64,000 nucleotides of DNA from Tigriopus japonicus (taxonomy: Eukaryota; Arthropoda; Copepoda; Harpacticoida; Harpacticidae). The position numbers and the translations under genes were made by a program. The first letter of the stretch is position 1. Each line of letters begins with the position of its first letter. The stretch covers positions 13,632,168 through 13,696,167 of the forward strand of contig CM021317.1 in assembly GCA_010645155.1 (NCBI GenBank). The letters run 5' to 3'. The notes beneath the pieces are model-generated. The model did no database searches, was not told where the DNA came from, and saw only the letters and a list, made by a program, of their open reading frames with translations. Shown here piece after piece: positions 36,048 to 47,170 of the stretch.

Positions 36048-36644
36048 ATTGTGCTTGGCAAGAGCGAGTTGATTAATATACTGGTACAAAACGATTTGAG
36101 GTTTCTCAAATGAATACCTAAAAATAGTTCACATGCACTGACTCAATAAAGCAATGGACTGATCAGTTGACGAAATCAAAAAATCTCTCAAAATGCAACT
36201 TTGTGCACCAGAAAAGAATGTTTTCCTTCAGGTGTCATACGAGCTAAATCCTGAAATCTTACTTCAACCAAAAGCAAAAGAGTTGAATCTTGATGTCACA
36301 CTTGCTTTTGAACTATCCTTAGGGTCCAATGGATGATGAATAAACCAATCCCAGACTGACCGGACAGTAGAGCCCCTCTCAGTGGACAGAAGATCCCCTC
36401 TAGTGGGATGAAGAGCCCCTCTCGTGGGAAAACAGAAAAATTCTGTACAATTCAATATTATGAAACTTCATATTTGAAATACTGCCCTGAAAATTTCGGA
36501 CACCTTGATACATCCCAAGCCAATTGTTTATTGGCCTGTGCGTTCTTCTAGGCAAATGCATTAATAGCTGTGTTAAATTAATAGTCAAACAAGTCCAATA
36601 AATGTATTATGAAGGACAGAAGCTAGTTATCGAGGGGGAGAGCG

Positions 36645-38389
36645 TAGGGGTGGGCGAGAAGCCGGTGTCGGTGTCGAGGTGTCGACACCGACACCGGCTC
36701 TTTTGGATTTCGGTGTCAGTGTCGACACCAGGTTTCTGGTGTCGACGTTTTAAGGTTTCGTGAGTTTTTTCCGAAAGTCCCGCAAATCGCGCAAAATTTA
36801 CATTGAAAGGCTTGCAAAGCAGGGTGTTTTAATGCCACTCTTTGGCAAACCGTTCAAGATTTTCTTGAAATCAACATTTCTCCGAAATGTACGATTTTGA
36901 TAACAAAATGCCATTGTAAAGAAATGTAAGCATCTAAGGATAAACCTATTTCTCCAAAGTTTTGCCAAAAGTGGCATTAAAAACCACTCTCTAGCTGGGA
37001 AATATGTCTCAATACGACCGCAAGAGGCGCTTATTTTGTGGAATCAGCTGAAATTTTGATCAAGGTTAATTAAAATCTAATTAGTTGTTGTTGGAGGCAC
37101 ACTTGACACAAACCGGATTTAACAATAGAAATTTCAATTTCCCCAATAGATTTTTTCCCTTTAAACAACCAAAATATTAGAGAAGTTTAATTAACCTTCA
37201 TCAGCTAGAGAGTGGTTTCCCAGCTAGAGAGTGGTTTTTAATGCCACTTTTGGCAAAACTTTGGAGAAATAGGTTTATCCTTAGATGCTTACATTTCTTT
37301 GCAATGGCATTTTGTTATCAAAATCGTACATTTCGGAGAAATGTTGATTTCAAGAAAATCTTGAACGGTTTGCCAAAGAGTGGCATTAAAACACACTCAT
37401 TAGCTGGCAACTATGTCTCAATCTGACCGCAAGAGGCGCTTATTTTGTGGAATCAGCTGAAATTTTGTTCAGGGTTCATTGCCAAACACTTATTTGATAG
37501 ATTGGTGTACGCACACAAAAAAGCCAAATAATGGCTTAGTATTAAATATTTATGAATATATGGCTCTTTTTCCAAATATTTGGTTTCTTTTGAAGAAAAT
37601 GAGCATCAAATACTTTGCCACTTTTTAGCAAATGTTTTTCCGGGACCTGCTTATGACATTGCGGAAACTAAACGGCTTGAAATGGTTTCATAGTGTTTTT
37701 GAGGTAGAAAAGCCATTTAAGAAATGACAAACGCTTTGGAGACCCATGGTGATGTTGAGTATCAAAAGTTTATTCGTCTGCTTAATCAAGATGTCCTTGG
37801 CTTAATGCATGAGCAAAATTTTTATTCAAATTCCCCAAAAACATAATTGAATGTAAGTGATTTAACATTTCTTTGCACTTTATTGTTAAATTTCCTTATG
37901 GACAATGTTATCTGCAATGTTGTCATTTTAGGTACCTAGACATTTAAATTTCATTGAACTTAATTATCAAATTGTGCTTTAAAAGTTTTATTTAAGTGTT
38001 ACTGAAATATGAAAGGAGAAAGATCCATTTTTCTAGGCCAATTATGATGTTTGAATTCCCTATCACAAGGTCAGTTGAAATTTGTACTTCAAAACATTCA
38101 ACACGGAGATCAGTCTGGACAGACCCAGAAATTCTTCACAAAAATCAAAGTAAATTGTAGGTAAACTTAAATTGGAGAGAGGGGAAAATAGGTTTACATT
38201 TCACAATACCCTGCTTTGCAAGCCTTTCAATGTAATTTTTGCGCGATTTGCGGAACTTTCGGAAAAAAATTCACGAAACCTTAAAACGTCGACACCGGAA
38301 ACCTGGTGTCGACACTGACACCGAAATCCAAAAAAGCCGGTGTCGGTGTCGACACCTCAACACCGACACCGGCTTCTCGCCCACCCCTA
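36645..38389. mobile_element. Element with long GGTGTC-rich inverted ends and nested palindrome
   Basis: It opens TAGGGGTGGGCGAGAAGCCG and closes CGGCTTCTCGCCCACCCCTA. Inverted similarity extends about 170 bp inward through GGTGTCGACACC-type repeats and GGTTTCGTGAG. Inside, 36830-36995 and about 37215-37405 are a second inverted pair. A ~65-bp block (CGCAAGAGGCGCTTATTTTG...) is repeated directly at about 37020 and 37428. It has hAT-like TAGGGG ends, no transposase and no matching 8-bp duplication. Copy B lacks it and has about 550 bp of other sequence at this point. Confidence 0.8.
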
Positions 38390-38509
38390 GTTCAGAATCA
38401 ACTTTGTTGTTTGTTTATATTTGACGAGCTCATCTACGGATTGTTCAAATACCTGCTGGGTCTTTGAGGGACTTTGAGGGAGCTAATGCAAATATTGTTG
38501 TGCTATAGT

Positions 38510-38990
38510 TAGCAATTGCCTTTGGGCACCCATTGCTACAAGTCGGCGCACAAAAGCAAGAACAGGAGTGGAGAAATGGATGATCCTTGTGGGCTACCCT
38601 AAACTACCTTCTTGATTTTTGACATTTAACCCCTCATACTCCCCTACCTGGCTCCTACGACTTAGTAAGTTAGCTGGTCCAATTTGTACCCAAGTTTCCA
38701 GCCGTGTTAACATTGAGTCTTCTTAACAGGAGATGCGAGTCAAGAGTGTCAAACGCAGAGCTGAAATCAAAAAAGGACCCCACTTTGGAGCCCAAGGCAC
38801 TTTGCTACCTTCCAGTCGTGTTCCACGGACGGAATGATTTTCTTGGATTTTAAGTACGACGAGAACTGACAGTTGATCACATTTTCCATCACGTTTCTGA
38901 AGGAGGGAACAATGCTTATGGGTTGATAGTTTCCACGTGGTGTCTCACCTTCTTCTGGTGTATTTGTGTGGCACTTGAAATCTTCCAGCA
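38510..38990 (-). pseudogene. Degraded reverse transcriptase of a non-LTR element
   Basis: On the - strand the motif A region reads FFDFSSAFDTLDSHLLLRRL and, further on, motif B reads GSPQGSSISPLLFLL, with stops and frame changes between. The same remnant with the same main lesions is at 55405-55905, so it died before the segmental duplication. It seems to belong to a different LINE lineage from the one at 27.6-31.3 kb, judged from motif A. Confidence 0.8.
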
Positions 38991-39402
38991 GTCAAGGACG
39001 ATGCCCTCACTTATTATGGTGTTTATTAACTGTCAAAATCCTCGTCGAACAAAAAGGTAGCTTATTATATTAACATATCACTACTCAAGGTTTCGTGAAA
39101 ATAAACTACCGTTGAGTAGAGTCAGCTGACGCTAACTTTATCCATATCCTCAAACGAACCCTCAATGTGTACGTGTTTTATTTCGTGAGCAGGACTGATG
39201 TCAGTTTCAACATCTCGCATAATAACGCACATAAGAACGAATTTTATAGTGTGCTCAACTCTGGTCTTACTACCATACATAGCTGACCTCAAGTATACTT
39301 AAAGTGAAAGAAAACGATGATTATAAGAATTGTTGTGTACTCTCGCCATTCACCCTTCAATGTTTGTTTACTTCGTTCCCAAGAACAAGATTAATCAAAT
39401 GG
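38991..39402. other. Duplicated spacer without recognised gene
   Basis: The first ~170 bp continue the copy A/B similarity (to about 39160; B to about 56060). The rest shows nothing recognisable. Confidence 0.5.
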
Positions 39403-39410
39403 ATAGAGAG

Positions 39411-40238
39411 TAGTGATGTGTTTCGAACCAGGAGTGCTGCCAGTTTTGACTCGGAAGTTTATCGCTGTTAATAAGGGCAGGTTGCATTGAACTTTTTTGA
39501 AAAGACCTAAATAGGTACCAATTTGGCAACACTCGAACTAGTTAGATTTCGAGTTCCATCGATAGTTATAAAATGCATTTCGAGTTGGCAGTGCGGCCAT
39601 ATTTTATGGTAGATAAGGTCTATTGCCTGTTGAAAAGTTTAGTTGGGGTCAGATTTTTGACCCTAAAAACCTAAATGGCAAAGCTCTACCAAAAATCCAA
39701 CTCGAAACACATCAGTAGGGACGGGCAAAAAGTGTAAAAAGATTTTTGGTAACATAAACACATTTATTTGCCTTTTTACACTTTTCGCCTTTATTTGCAC
39801 GATTTTTTACGAATTCCACCTAAAATGAACAAAATGTTGAGAGTTAGCTATTTCTGCTTTGAAAATGATTACTTTTCGAAGTTTTTTTTCAAATTTGAAA
39901 ACTAAATCTGATTTCGGCTCCCAGCGTAGGCTAGCATAGTATTGATTACTACTACTTCAATATCTAAAATTTGCTCTTCAAGATTGAAAAATAAAAAGCA
40001 GATGACAAGAAAGTATCTAAAGCTTTTTGTTTCAGAAAATTCAGTTTTTTGCGAATTTTTTAAATTTTTAAAAAAAAAAAACTTTTTTGTTTTTATTTGC
40101 GCTTTTGACCTTTTTGCATTTTATTTTACGATTTTGGGTAGATTTTTTGCAACTTTTGGTAACAAAAAGATTGTTTTGATTTGCACTTTTTGACCGTCCC
40201 ATCACCGACACATACCCAACATTACCAACACATCAGTA
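39411..40238. mobile_element. Composite TAGTGATG MITE with an embedded TAGGGACGGGC element
   Basis: The outer ends TAGTGATGTGTTTCGAACC and ACACATCAGTA are flanked by the 8-bp repeat ATAGAGAG (39403-39410 and 40239-40246). From 39715 to about 40200 a TAGGGACGGGCAAAAAGTG...CACTTTTTGACCGTCCC element sits inside, near the right end. In copy B the inner part and right end are kept (57065-58450), but the left end is replaced. Confidence 0.75.
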
Positions 40239-40246
40239 ATAGAGAG

Positions 40247-41651
40247 AGACCTGTTGCAAACAATGAGGTCAAATGAGATGGGCCGCATTCTCAACTCGAA
40301 CTTGGAAGTCTGAAGTCCTACTCAAAGCATAAAGTCTTATTTTGACCCCATCTTCAAGACCGAACAAGAAAAAGTGGCATTCGATTGTGGCCATCCATAT
40401 TCTCAGTCACCGCACATCCTACCTTAAAGTTCGATATTTCAAGATCGGTTCAACCACTCTCTGCCATCAAAAAATGAGATGAAAATCGTACATTCAAAGA
40501 AGACGATAGCTTGGCGAGACCAAAGATAGATATGATACATTTTTTTGGCATAACGGGGACAGCATGGAGGGCTTCTGTGCCACAGATTTCTTTAGTTGAG
40601 TTGAATTTCATCCTATTTTAAGTTATTGATAATTAAGGCCCGGAAAAATATTTGCAAAAAAGTGACAAAATATCCATTATATAATTTCTTCAAAAGGACC
40701 AAAATATTTGGAAAATAAGCCGGATATTGAAAACATATTTTTTTTGAAAAGCCCATTATTTGGTATTTTTTTGTCTGTGCGCCCTGATTTTCCAAATTCA
40801 TTTCTGGTGAATTTGATACATTTGGCCGTTTTTAGAGGAATACTGGATTTGATTCAAAAATATAATTTCCCATTTGCCTCAACAGATGGCGCACTTTTTT
40901 TCGTGGAAGACAGTAGTTTTGATTGTGAATGTCTATAATCTTAGTACAAATGCCATTTTGTAGAGGTTTTGAATTTTTGGTGCATTTTTGGTAAGCCCTT
41001 TTGAGCATTTCAATTATTCTCTTCAATTTTGCTTGTTATATTTTTTCTGATTCAAATATTCGAGAATATATTTGATCTTTCCTTGAAAAAGCCAAAGTAT
41101 TTAAATAATCGACGAAAAATGGATAAATATTTTTAAAATATTTTATATTTTAAAAAAATATTTCCGGGCTCTATTGATAATATTAACAAATGAATGGTGG
41201 ATTAAGCTGCCTAGTTTTTAAAATTGAACTCAACAATTCGTCATTTGTTGTAGGCTTGCTCAAATACACTAAACATAGACATGTGGTAAGTCATAAGAAA
41301 ATAGGTCTCAAGAAGTCCCGAAAAAAACCAAGATGTCCATGGTGCTTTCTATATCAAAGGATACAAAAAGCGTAATCCATAGTTCTATTGGTATTGAAAA
41401 ATCCTGAACTTTTTTACTCCTTAGGCCATAGGAGAATAACTTAAATGAATATATTGGAGCATGTTTTGAAATAAAAGTGCATATTTGGGGAAAGGCAGGA
41501 ACACGGTCCAGTCCGTTCAGTTTATCTAGTTATCCTTCCATGAACATTTCTCCTGAGAATATGTACCCAGTGTTTCCACACAAACACTTTTTTCATGGTC
41601 ATTCAGGTATTTTCATTCAGCAAGTTGGAGGTGATTTTTTTGAGAAAGTAA
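40247..41651. other. Duplicated AT-rich spacer without gene
   Basis: It matches about 58450-59960 of copy B. Open frames here are short and unlike proteins. No terminal repeats were resolved, although the A+T-rich words TATTTGGAAAATAAGCC and TATTTCCGGGCTCTATTGA at the two sides suggest an old element. Confidence 0.45.
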
Positions 41652-42283
41652 CTTAAAAACCCGCCCGGGTTTTTCGGGGTTTTGATATTTTTTTAAAAAA
41701 TATTATTATTCATATTATTAACTCTTCATATACTCTTCTTCATATTGGACCACATTAACATATCACATCTGAGTTTTGACGATGCACAACATATTTATAA
41801 CTCGATTTTTTTCGCAAGAAACAGCAACCTTTGACATTTTTTGTCTCAATTGCTTAAATCCTAAGGGAAATTATTTGAAATAAGTATTTTACACACTTTC
41901 ACAGTGCTTTTTCAAAGAATTAGTTTTTTTTTTAAATTCTAGAATAATGTGTTTAAAGCAAAAAACATGTTTTTCAGGAAACCTAAGGTTTGAAAAGAGA
42001 AATTTGCGATAAAAACTTTACCCAAACATATATTTGGCCAAATTTGACACTTTTATGTCAACAAGTAACATCTTAAGCCAGAAAATGGCAACTTGATAAC
42101 AACTTCCGTCGCTTTGAGTGCAACTTTTAACAACATATTGCAATTTAAGGGCTAAAAAAGCCTGCAACTTGTAGCCATAAAACAATAACTTTATTTTAAG
42201 GCAAAAAGGAGAAAAACCCGAAAAACCCGCCCGGGCGGGTTTTTCGGGCTTAATGTCAACCGGGCGGGATTGAAGCAACCCTG
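41652..42283. mobile_element. hAT-like element with CCCGCCCGGG ends, left-truncated copy (A)
   Basis: The right end ...GGATTGAAGCAACCCTG and the following CAAGTGAG match the intact copy at 60396-61159. The left CAGGGTTGC end and its CAAGTGAG duplication are missing here; the sequence enters at AAAACCCGCCCGGGTTTTTC. Copy A therefore probably lost about 440 bp that B retains. Confidence 0.7.
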
Positions 42284-42454
42284 CAAGTGAGCGAGTGTGT
42301 CATTAGATTAAGAGATATTTTTCACCCTTAGCTATTTTTGCTCACAGATGCGTGAAAACCACCGTGGAAGATTCAAAACCAGTATTGGCAGTCTAAGTCG
42401 AGTTTTACTCACCTAAGAATGGCTAGACCCTATTAGATCATTCAGAAGGTATTG

Positions 42455-42830
42455 AGAATGAGAACTAAATATATCGGTGTAACAATTTCCCCCCATAAGT
42501 GGAGACAAATAAAAGGGAGGTAAAAGCTCAAAGTCAATCACATGTTGGTCACATATTGATAATCATTTTACAATTGTCATCTTAAGTATGCAAAAGTAAA
42601 TTATCCTAACCAGAACATTAGCTTTAAGTAAAGTCACTTGACGTAAGTGTCTTTAGTGATTCATACGCACTTATTTCTTGACTAGGTTTAACAAACCACC
42701 CCACCCGGCACTTGCTTATCTTCTCATTTTGGCTACCCTACTGTTCCTCTGCACTTCGGCCTAGCTGACCAGCACAGATATGAGGATAAAAGGGCTAGAT
42801 TTCACTATATTTGGAATTGTTCACAACCTC
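42455..42830. mobile_element. 376-bp dispersed repeat, copy 2, with 5-bp target duplication
   Basis: It is flanked by TATTG at 42450-42454 and 42831-42835. Copy B has the uninterrupted site (AAGGTATTGTGCATTTC near 61326). It has the same length as the copy at 29980-30355. A 5-bp duplication suggests an integrase-type element, perhaps a solo LTR, but clear TG...CA ends are not visible. Confidence 0.75.
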
Positions 42831-43129
42831 TATTGAGCATTTCTTTTTAGTTGTTTGCGGATATTTATTGCCTCTAAAAAGGAATGGAAATCCTTGTAAA
42901 GAAAGTTAGCCATTAAAGTTACTGCACAAAATAAGATTTATTTAATACTTGGTGAAACAACAAATTACTGTTGGCAGATTTTTTAACCCTTTAATGGAGG
43001 GCTTTAATAGATGTCCATTCCTGCCATTTAATATGGTCATTATGGGAAAAACTTGACTGTCCTTATTCTTTTGCAACAGACTGTGGAATGCAAATAATTA
43101 AGAATGGATAGCAAAATTGAAATGATGTG

Positions 43130-43222
43130 CTCGCCGTCGGCGTAACCGGCCCTTCATCCATTGCCTACTACCTCGCCATTGGCGTAACCAGCATTCCTTC
43201 AATGGACACGACCTCGCCATTG
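43130..43222. repeat. Short form of the 41-bp minisatellite (copy A)
   Basis: About two units (CTCGCCATTGGCGTAACC type) lie at the same relative position as the long array at 61640-62999. Confidence 0.8.
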
Positions 43223-43728
43223 ACAAAAAAATGATAAATTTGCAAAAACAAAAATTTGTCTAGAATTGAGACATATATTCTGCCAAGTTTCCCATTTTTC
43301 AGTCACAAAGTAACATTTTAAAGGTAGAAAATGGCAACTATTTAGCAACTTCCCTCGCATTGAGTGCAGCTTTTTACAAAATATTACTACTTCAGGATTA
43401 AAAGCCTGCAACTTGTAGCCGAAAAAAGAGTAACTTTTTTCGAGCCCTATTTCTAACCTATCAACTTAATTGATATCTGCTTCAAAAATTCTAGGAAAAA
43501 TAAATCTCCACGAGCATTTAATTTCAGTCGCATATAGAGTCCTTTAAGCGGTACCGCTAAGATAGAAAACACGTGCAACCTTTGAGCTTGGTGTTAAAAA
43601 AATTTTTATTTTCACGTGTCAAATATTTATTGGGAAGTTCGAAAATGGATCAATTTTTGTGTCAGGGTTCTATTTTGGGAGCTGTATTAGTACGATGACC
43701 TCCCAGTCAGCTGTTCGTTAAAGGAGTC
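43223..43728. other. Fragment of the CCCGCCCGGG hAT interior and spacer
   Basis: 43290-43545 resembles 60765-61025 (CAACTTCC-TCGCATTGAGTG and GCCTGCAA-TTGTAGCC words). No ends are preserved. The rest holds nothing recognisable. Confidence 0.55.
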
Positions 43729-44302
43729 CAGGGCTGCCAGATGGCGGTTTGGGGCGCCAGATTTTGGTGTTTCTGGCGGTTTGAGGCCTCGTTTGGTGGC
43801 GAGATTTTTTTTTGCGGGACAGAAAAATCTGACGGTATTCTGGCGGTTTACGCCATTGTGTGGAGGAAGGATTTTTTCCTTTGGCGGGCAAAAACATTTT
43901 GACAAGTTTCTGGCGGTTTTTACATGAAAATCGTGAAATTTGGCGGATTTAAATTGGAATTTTAGGATAAATTGAAACACAATTTGTCACGCTGATTCTA
44001 GCAGGATTCAGAGCTATTTGGTTCACTTAGAGACTAAAAGAACTTTTAGACTCTAGGTTCACTCCCCAAGAGAGTTCAAAGTTATAAAATAGTGTGACCA
44101 GTTTTTGACTTATGTGGCAATCTCTTTCAATGCCATCTTTTTTCACTGGTGCCTGCTCTTTCAGCCAAAGAACCAAAAGTAGCTAGAGTGTTGGATTGTT
44201 GAAACTAACCTAGTAGTAAAGATGGAGATTTTGAGCGCACAAATTGAATTGAAGCTCAAAAAAATAAAAAAAATGTGCTGAAGTGGTAAAAGTTAAAAGT
44301 GG

Positions 44303-44453
44303 TTAAGGAAGCCAGAATGGCCGCGCGTACTAACGTGTTATTAAGGGCCGAGAGTAAGTGCTTCCCCAGACGGCGCGAGTTCGAGTCCTGTTGGGGATAG
44401 AACGGACGTTGTCGGGAGAAATCCTTTNNNNAATGCGGTGGTGGCTTCCTTAA
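44303..44453 (+). mobile_element. tRNA-Leu-like SINE or tRNA-derived segment
   Basis: AGAATGGCCGCGCG (about 44315) resembles the 5' part and A box of tRNA-Leu, and GAGTTCGAGTCC (44377-44388) is a good B box. The segment is enclosed by a perfect 12-bp inverted pair, TTAAGGAAGCCA at 44303-44314 and TGGCTTCCTTAA at 44442-44453. It is too degenerate for a working tRNA gene. Four unknown bases lie in its 3' part. Confidence 0.55.
44428..44431. other. Assembly gap (NNNN)
   Basis: Four N bases inside the tRNA-like segment, probably an unresolved base run. Confidence 1.
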
Positions 44454-44747
44454 TTTTCTGTTTTCTTATTTGGTCGAACTGCTAGCTGTTTGAGTCAAAT
44501 TTCTTATCAGTTCGTTCAAAATTGGTTAATTCTTATTGAGAGCAAACGTGTTGAAAAGAGTGTTGTTTTCAACTTTATCAACCCAAAGTATGAATCAACC
44601 CAATGATTAAGTTCAACTAAGCTAAGTTTATCGATGAAAGGTTGATACCTGATATATCTGGCCTGAAATAAATGCATAATAACGAAACTGGAATCTGGCG
44701 TTTTTCTGGCGTTTTTTTGTCTCCGATTACCTGGCAGCCCTGTAAAG

Positions 44748-44972
44748 CAGGGGTGTGCAAACTTATTTAACAGTATGCCAAATCGACCGGGCTGTAGGCA
44801 CTCGCGGGCCATACCATCCAAAACGGCAAATAATTTCTAGTATAAAATTCTACAATCTGCCTACCTTACATATGCATAATCAATCTTATGTATTTTATAA
44901 TATTCTTGCGGGCCACACGAAATCAGCTCGCGAGCCACATTTGGCCCGTGGGCCAGGGTTTGCACACCCCTG
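44748..44972. mobile_element. 225-bp hAT MITE, CAGGGGTGTGCAAAC family, copy 1
   Basis: It opens CAGGGGTGTGCAAAC and closes GTTTGCACACCCCTG, with the exact 8-bp duplication CTGTAAAG at 44740-44747 and 44973-44980. It inserted beside the right end of the CAGGGCTGCCAG element. Confidence 0.93.
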
Positions 44973-45009
44973 CTGTAAAGGACCGTATAGTCTCACAAAT
45001 AGAGGTGAG

Positions 45010-45140
45010 CACAATTTTGAGGGACGAATTAGCAGCTTTTAGGGCAAAAAGGAGAAAACACCAAAAACACCAAACCCGCTCGGGCGGGTTTTTCGGGCTG
45101 ATTGTCAACCGGGCGGGATTAAAGCAACCCTAGCCTCATG
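45010..45140. mobile_element. End fragment of a CCCGCCCGGG hAT
   Basis: AGGTGAGCACAATTTTGAGG to GGATTAAAGCAACCCT matches the right end of the element at 60396-61159. The left part is absent. Confidence 0.65.
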
Positions 45141-45255
45141 TCTTTGTTTAAAACCCTATGTTGGTTTCCAATAACAGATTCATAAGGTTGCTTCAAGTGA
45201 GCGTTTTAAATAATTCCACTAGTAGTGCTAAACAGGGCCGTTGGTTGAACTGAGT

Positions 45256-45563
45256 TACTGATGTGTTTTTGGATTTTTGGCAGAGTTTTGCCAATTTGGT
45301 TTTAAGGGTCAAAAATCTGACCACAACTAAACTTTTCAACAGGCAATGGACCTTATCTACCATAAAATATGGCAGCACTGCCAACTTGAAACGAAATCCA
45401 TTTTTATACCCATCGATGGAACTCGAAATTTAACTAGTTCGAGTGTTGCCAAATTGGTTCCTGTTTAGGTCTTTTCAAAAAGTTCAAAACAACCTGCCCT
45501 TTTAAACAGCGATAAACTTCCGAGTCAAAACTGGCAGCACTCCTGGTTCGAAACACATCACTA
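45256..45563. mobile_element. TAGTGATG MITE, another copy
   Basis: It opens TACTGATGTGTTTTTGG and closes CGAAACACATCACTA. The inside (GGCAGCACTGCCAACT, CTAGTTCGAGTGTTGCC) is shared with 31804-32102 and 39411-39714. No exact duplication was found. Confidence 0.7.
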
Positions 45564-47030
45564 TAGTTGCTCAGTCCATTTTTGGCTAATTCCAGTTTTT
45601 TTTCTATTGAAGCGTCCATTTGTTGATTCTGGAGCCTTGGAAACAATCTATATTTTACGTCTTGATACCTCTGCTTTCACCTGGTTGATAATATGCTCAG
45701 TTTATTAGCTAGAAAATGAAACAAATAAATTCAGATCTTAACAACACAAAACATTCAAATCTATTTCATTTCTCCATATGGGGAACATTTTGAAATATTG
45801 CTGTGATTCTTTGAAATCCACAGAACAAAATCAGCATCTTGAAATTTTTGTATAGATCAAGGGTCGGCAACCACTTTTGGATCAAGGCCCACCAAATTTG
45901 GCACATCAAGCTTGGCAACCAAAGAGCCAAACCACGTTTGTCTGAAAAAGAACGTGTTAATCGCCTATGGTTCGAAACTGGTTTCAAAAACTGTAAACAC
46001 ATCAATAAAATGTTCTTGATACGAAGACCATTTGAAAGTTTATTTTGAGACTTCAAAAAATCATTTGTTTCCTACTTCATCTGATGAGGATCACAAAGAG
46101 GAACGACTTTCCAACGAGTAGTTTTTGTGGGCCTCCTTGTTTGCCAGGCTTCGTCCTTGTCGATGTCTCCGAATGTAAATAATCAAAAAATATGTGGAAA
46201 ACCTGAAAAGAAGTGCACCAATATAGTTTGCAAGCCTATTGTGTTTCAGGAATAAACTTGCACAAGGTTGGCACAAAAATAGATTGCTTCCAAAATACAG
46301 AAATACTTCAGATCTATGCAATATTTTGACAGGAAAAAATTGCACTGCGGATTCTATTGCAGAAAAATTAGCCAAGGATGAAGTGAAAAGTTCCTAAAAC
46401 ATAAAAAAGATAATCGTGATTCTTTTTAATAAAAATATTGAAGTTAAAACGGTATCATTTTGAAAACAATGGCAGATTTTTATAAAGAAAAACTTTCCAA
46501 GCTGGAGCTTTGAAGAAAAGTTTAAATTTAAGTAAAAGTAATTTTAATAAAATTCTGGTAAAAAAGGCCCAAAAAGGGTCTTGATTGGCATTGCCAGTTT
46601 TTTATCATCTCGATTACACTATTTAGTACATCGTATTTCTGTTTGATTTGTCATTTTTTTACCTCAAACCAAATTCAGCCCAATTTCTAACCTTAAAACA
46701 AGGTAAGACATTTAAGATCATTTAAAACAAGCTTGCAAATTTCTGAACTATAGTGAAGAGCGTTTTTATCACATAAAGCACTGGAGGAAAAAGATTGCCG
46801 CATAAACAGAAAAGAAAACGTTATAGTTGTCTCTTTTTCCGCCATTTCTATTTTTATTCTATATCTCACTTGACAGCTTTGGGTCTCAGTTTATAATTTG
46901 AAATCTTTACCAGACACTGACCAAGGCCGACAATTTTAGTGCTTTTATAAGGTTTTGACCAGCATTTGCATTGCCAGAAAAACATGTCAAGAATATGGGT
47001 CTCCCCACTCATACTGGTAAACTGAAGAAT
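45564..47030. other. Upstream zone of G2, distant paralogue of the A/B upstream zone
   Basis: Parts match 32106-33580 (TATGCTCAGT-TATTAG; GTGCACCAATAT-TTTGCAAGC), showing that G2 shares ancestry with A and B beyond the gene. A hAT fragment with CAAGGGTCGGCAACC lies at 45858-45945. No other gene is seen. Confidence 0.55.
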
Positions 47031-47127
47031 TTTTTTTGACAACCTTGTATTTTCTTTATCATGGAAAGCCAAGCCTTTTGAAAAATTCACCAAACCATCT
47101 GTGGTAATCCAGAAGGGGATATAAAAG
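47031..47127 (+). promoter_or_regulatory. Promoter of glycine-rich gene G2
   Basis: TTTTTTTGACAACCTTGT (47031-47048), CCAAACCATCTGTGG (47090-47104) and TATAAAAG (47120-47127) lie in the same order and similar spacing as in A and B. The TATA box is 51 bp before the start codon, leaving room for a short leader. Confidence 0.8.
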
Positions 47128-47170
47128 AAACGCCCATCAAGATGCCGTCATCTTTTTTAGAACGTTAAAC

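Larger units (their letters stand above)
31478..43545 (+). repeat. Segmental duplication, copy A
   Basis: The order of sequence here matches 50715-62999 in the same orientation: MITE, AT-rich upstream zone, glycine-rich gene, dead reverse transcriptase, TAGGGACGGGC-derived piece, hAT with CCCGCCCGGG ends, and the minisatellite start. The copies differ mainly by insertions and deletions. The part from 43222 is a further fragment of the CCCGCCCGGG hAT interior and may lie outside the duplication proper. Confidence 0.85.
43729..44739. mobile_element. Element with CAGGGCTGCCAG ends
   Basis: It opens CAGGGCTGCCAGATGGCGG and closes CCTGGCAGCCCTG (the last base, at 44740, is shared with the TSD of the hAT MITE that follows), with TCTGGCG motifs inside both ends. 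A possible duplication TAAAGGA lies before the left end and, once the later MITE is removed, after the right end, but offset by two or three bases. It contains the tRNA-like segment at 44303-44453. The - strand frame across 43687-43980 is not protein-like. Confidence 0.6.

Noticed and set aside
43687..43980. 97-residue - strand frame
   Set aside because: It is the TCTGGCG-rich terminal zone of the CAGGGCTGCCAG element, with no protein features.
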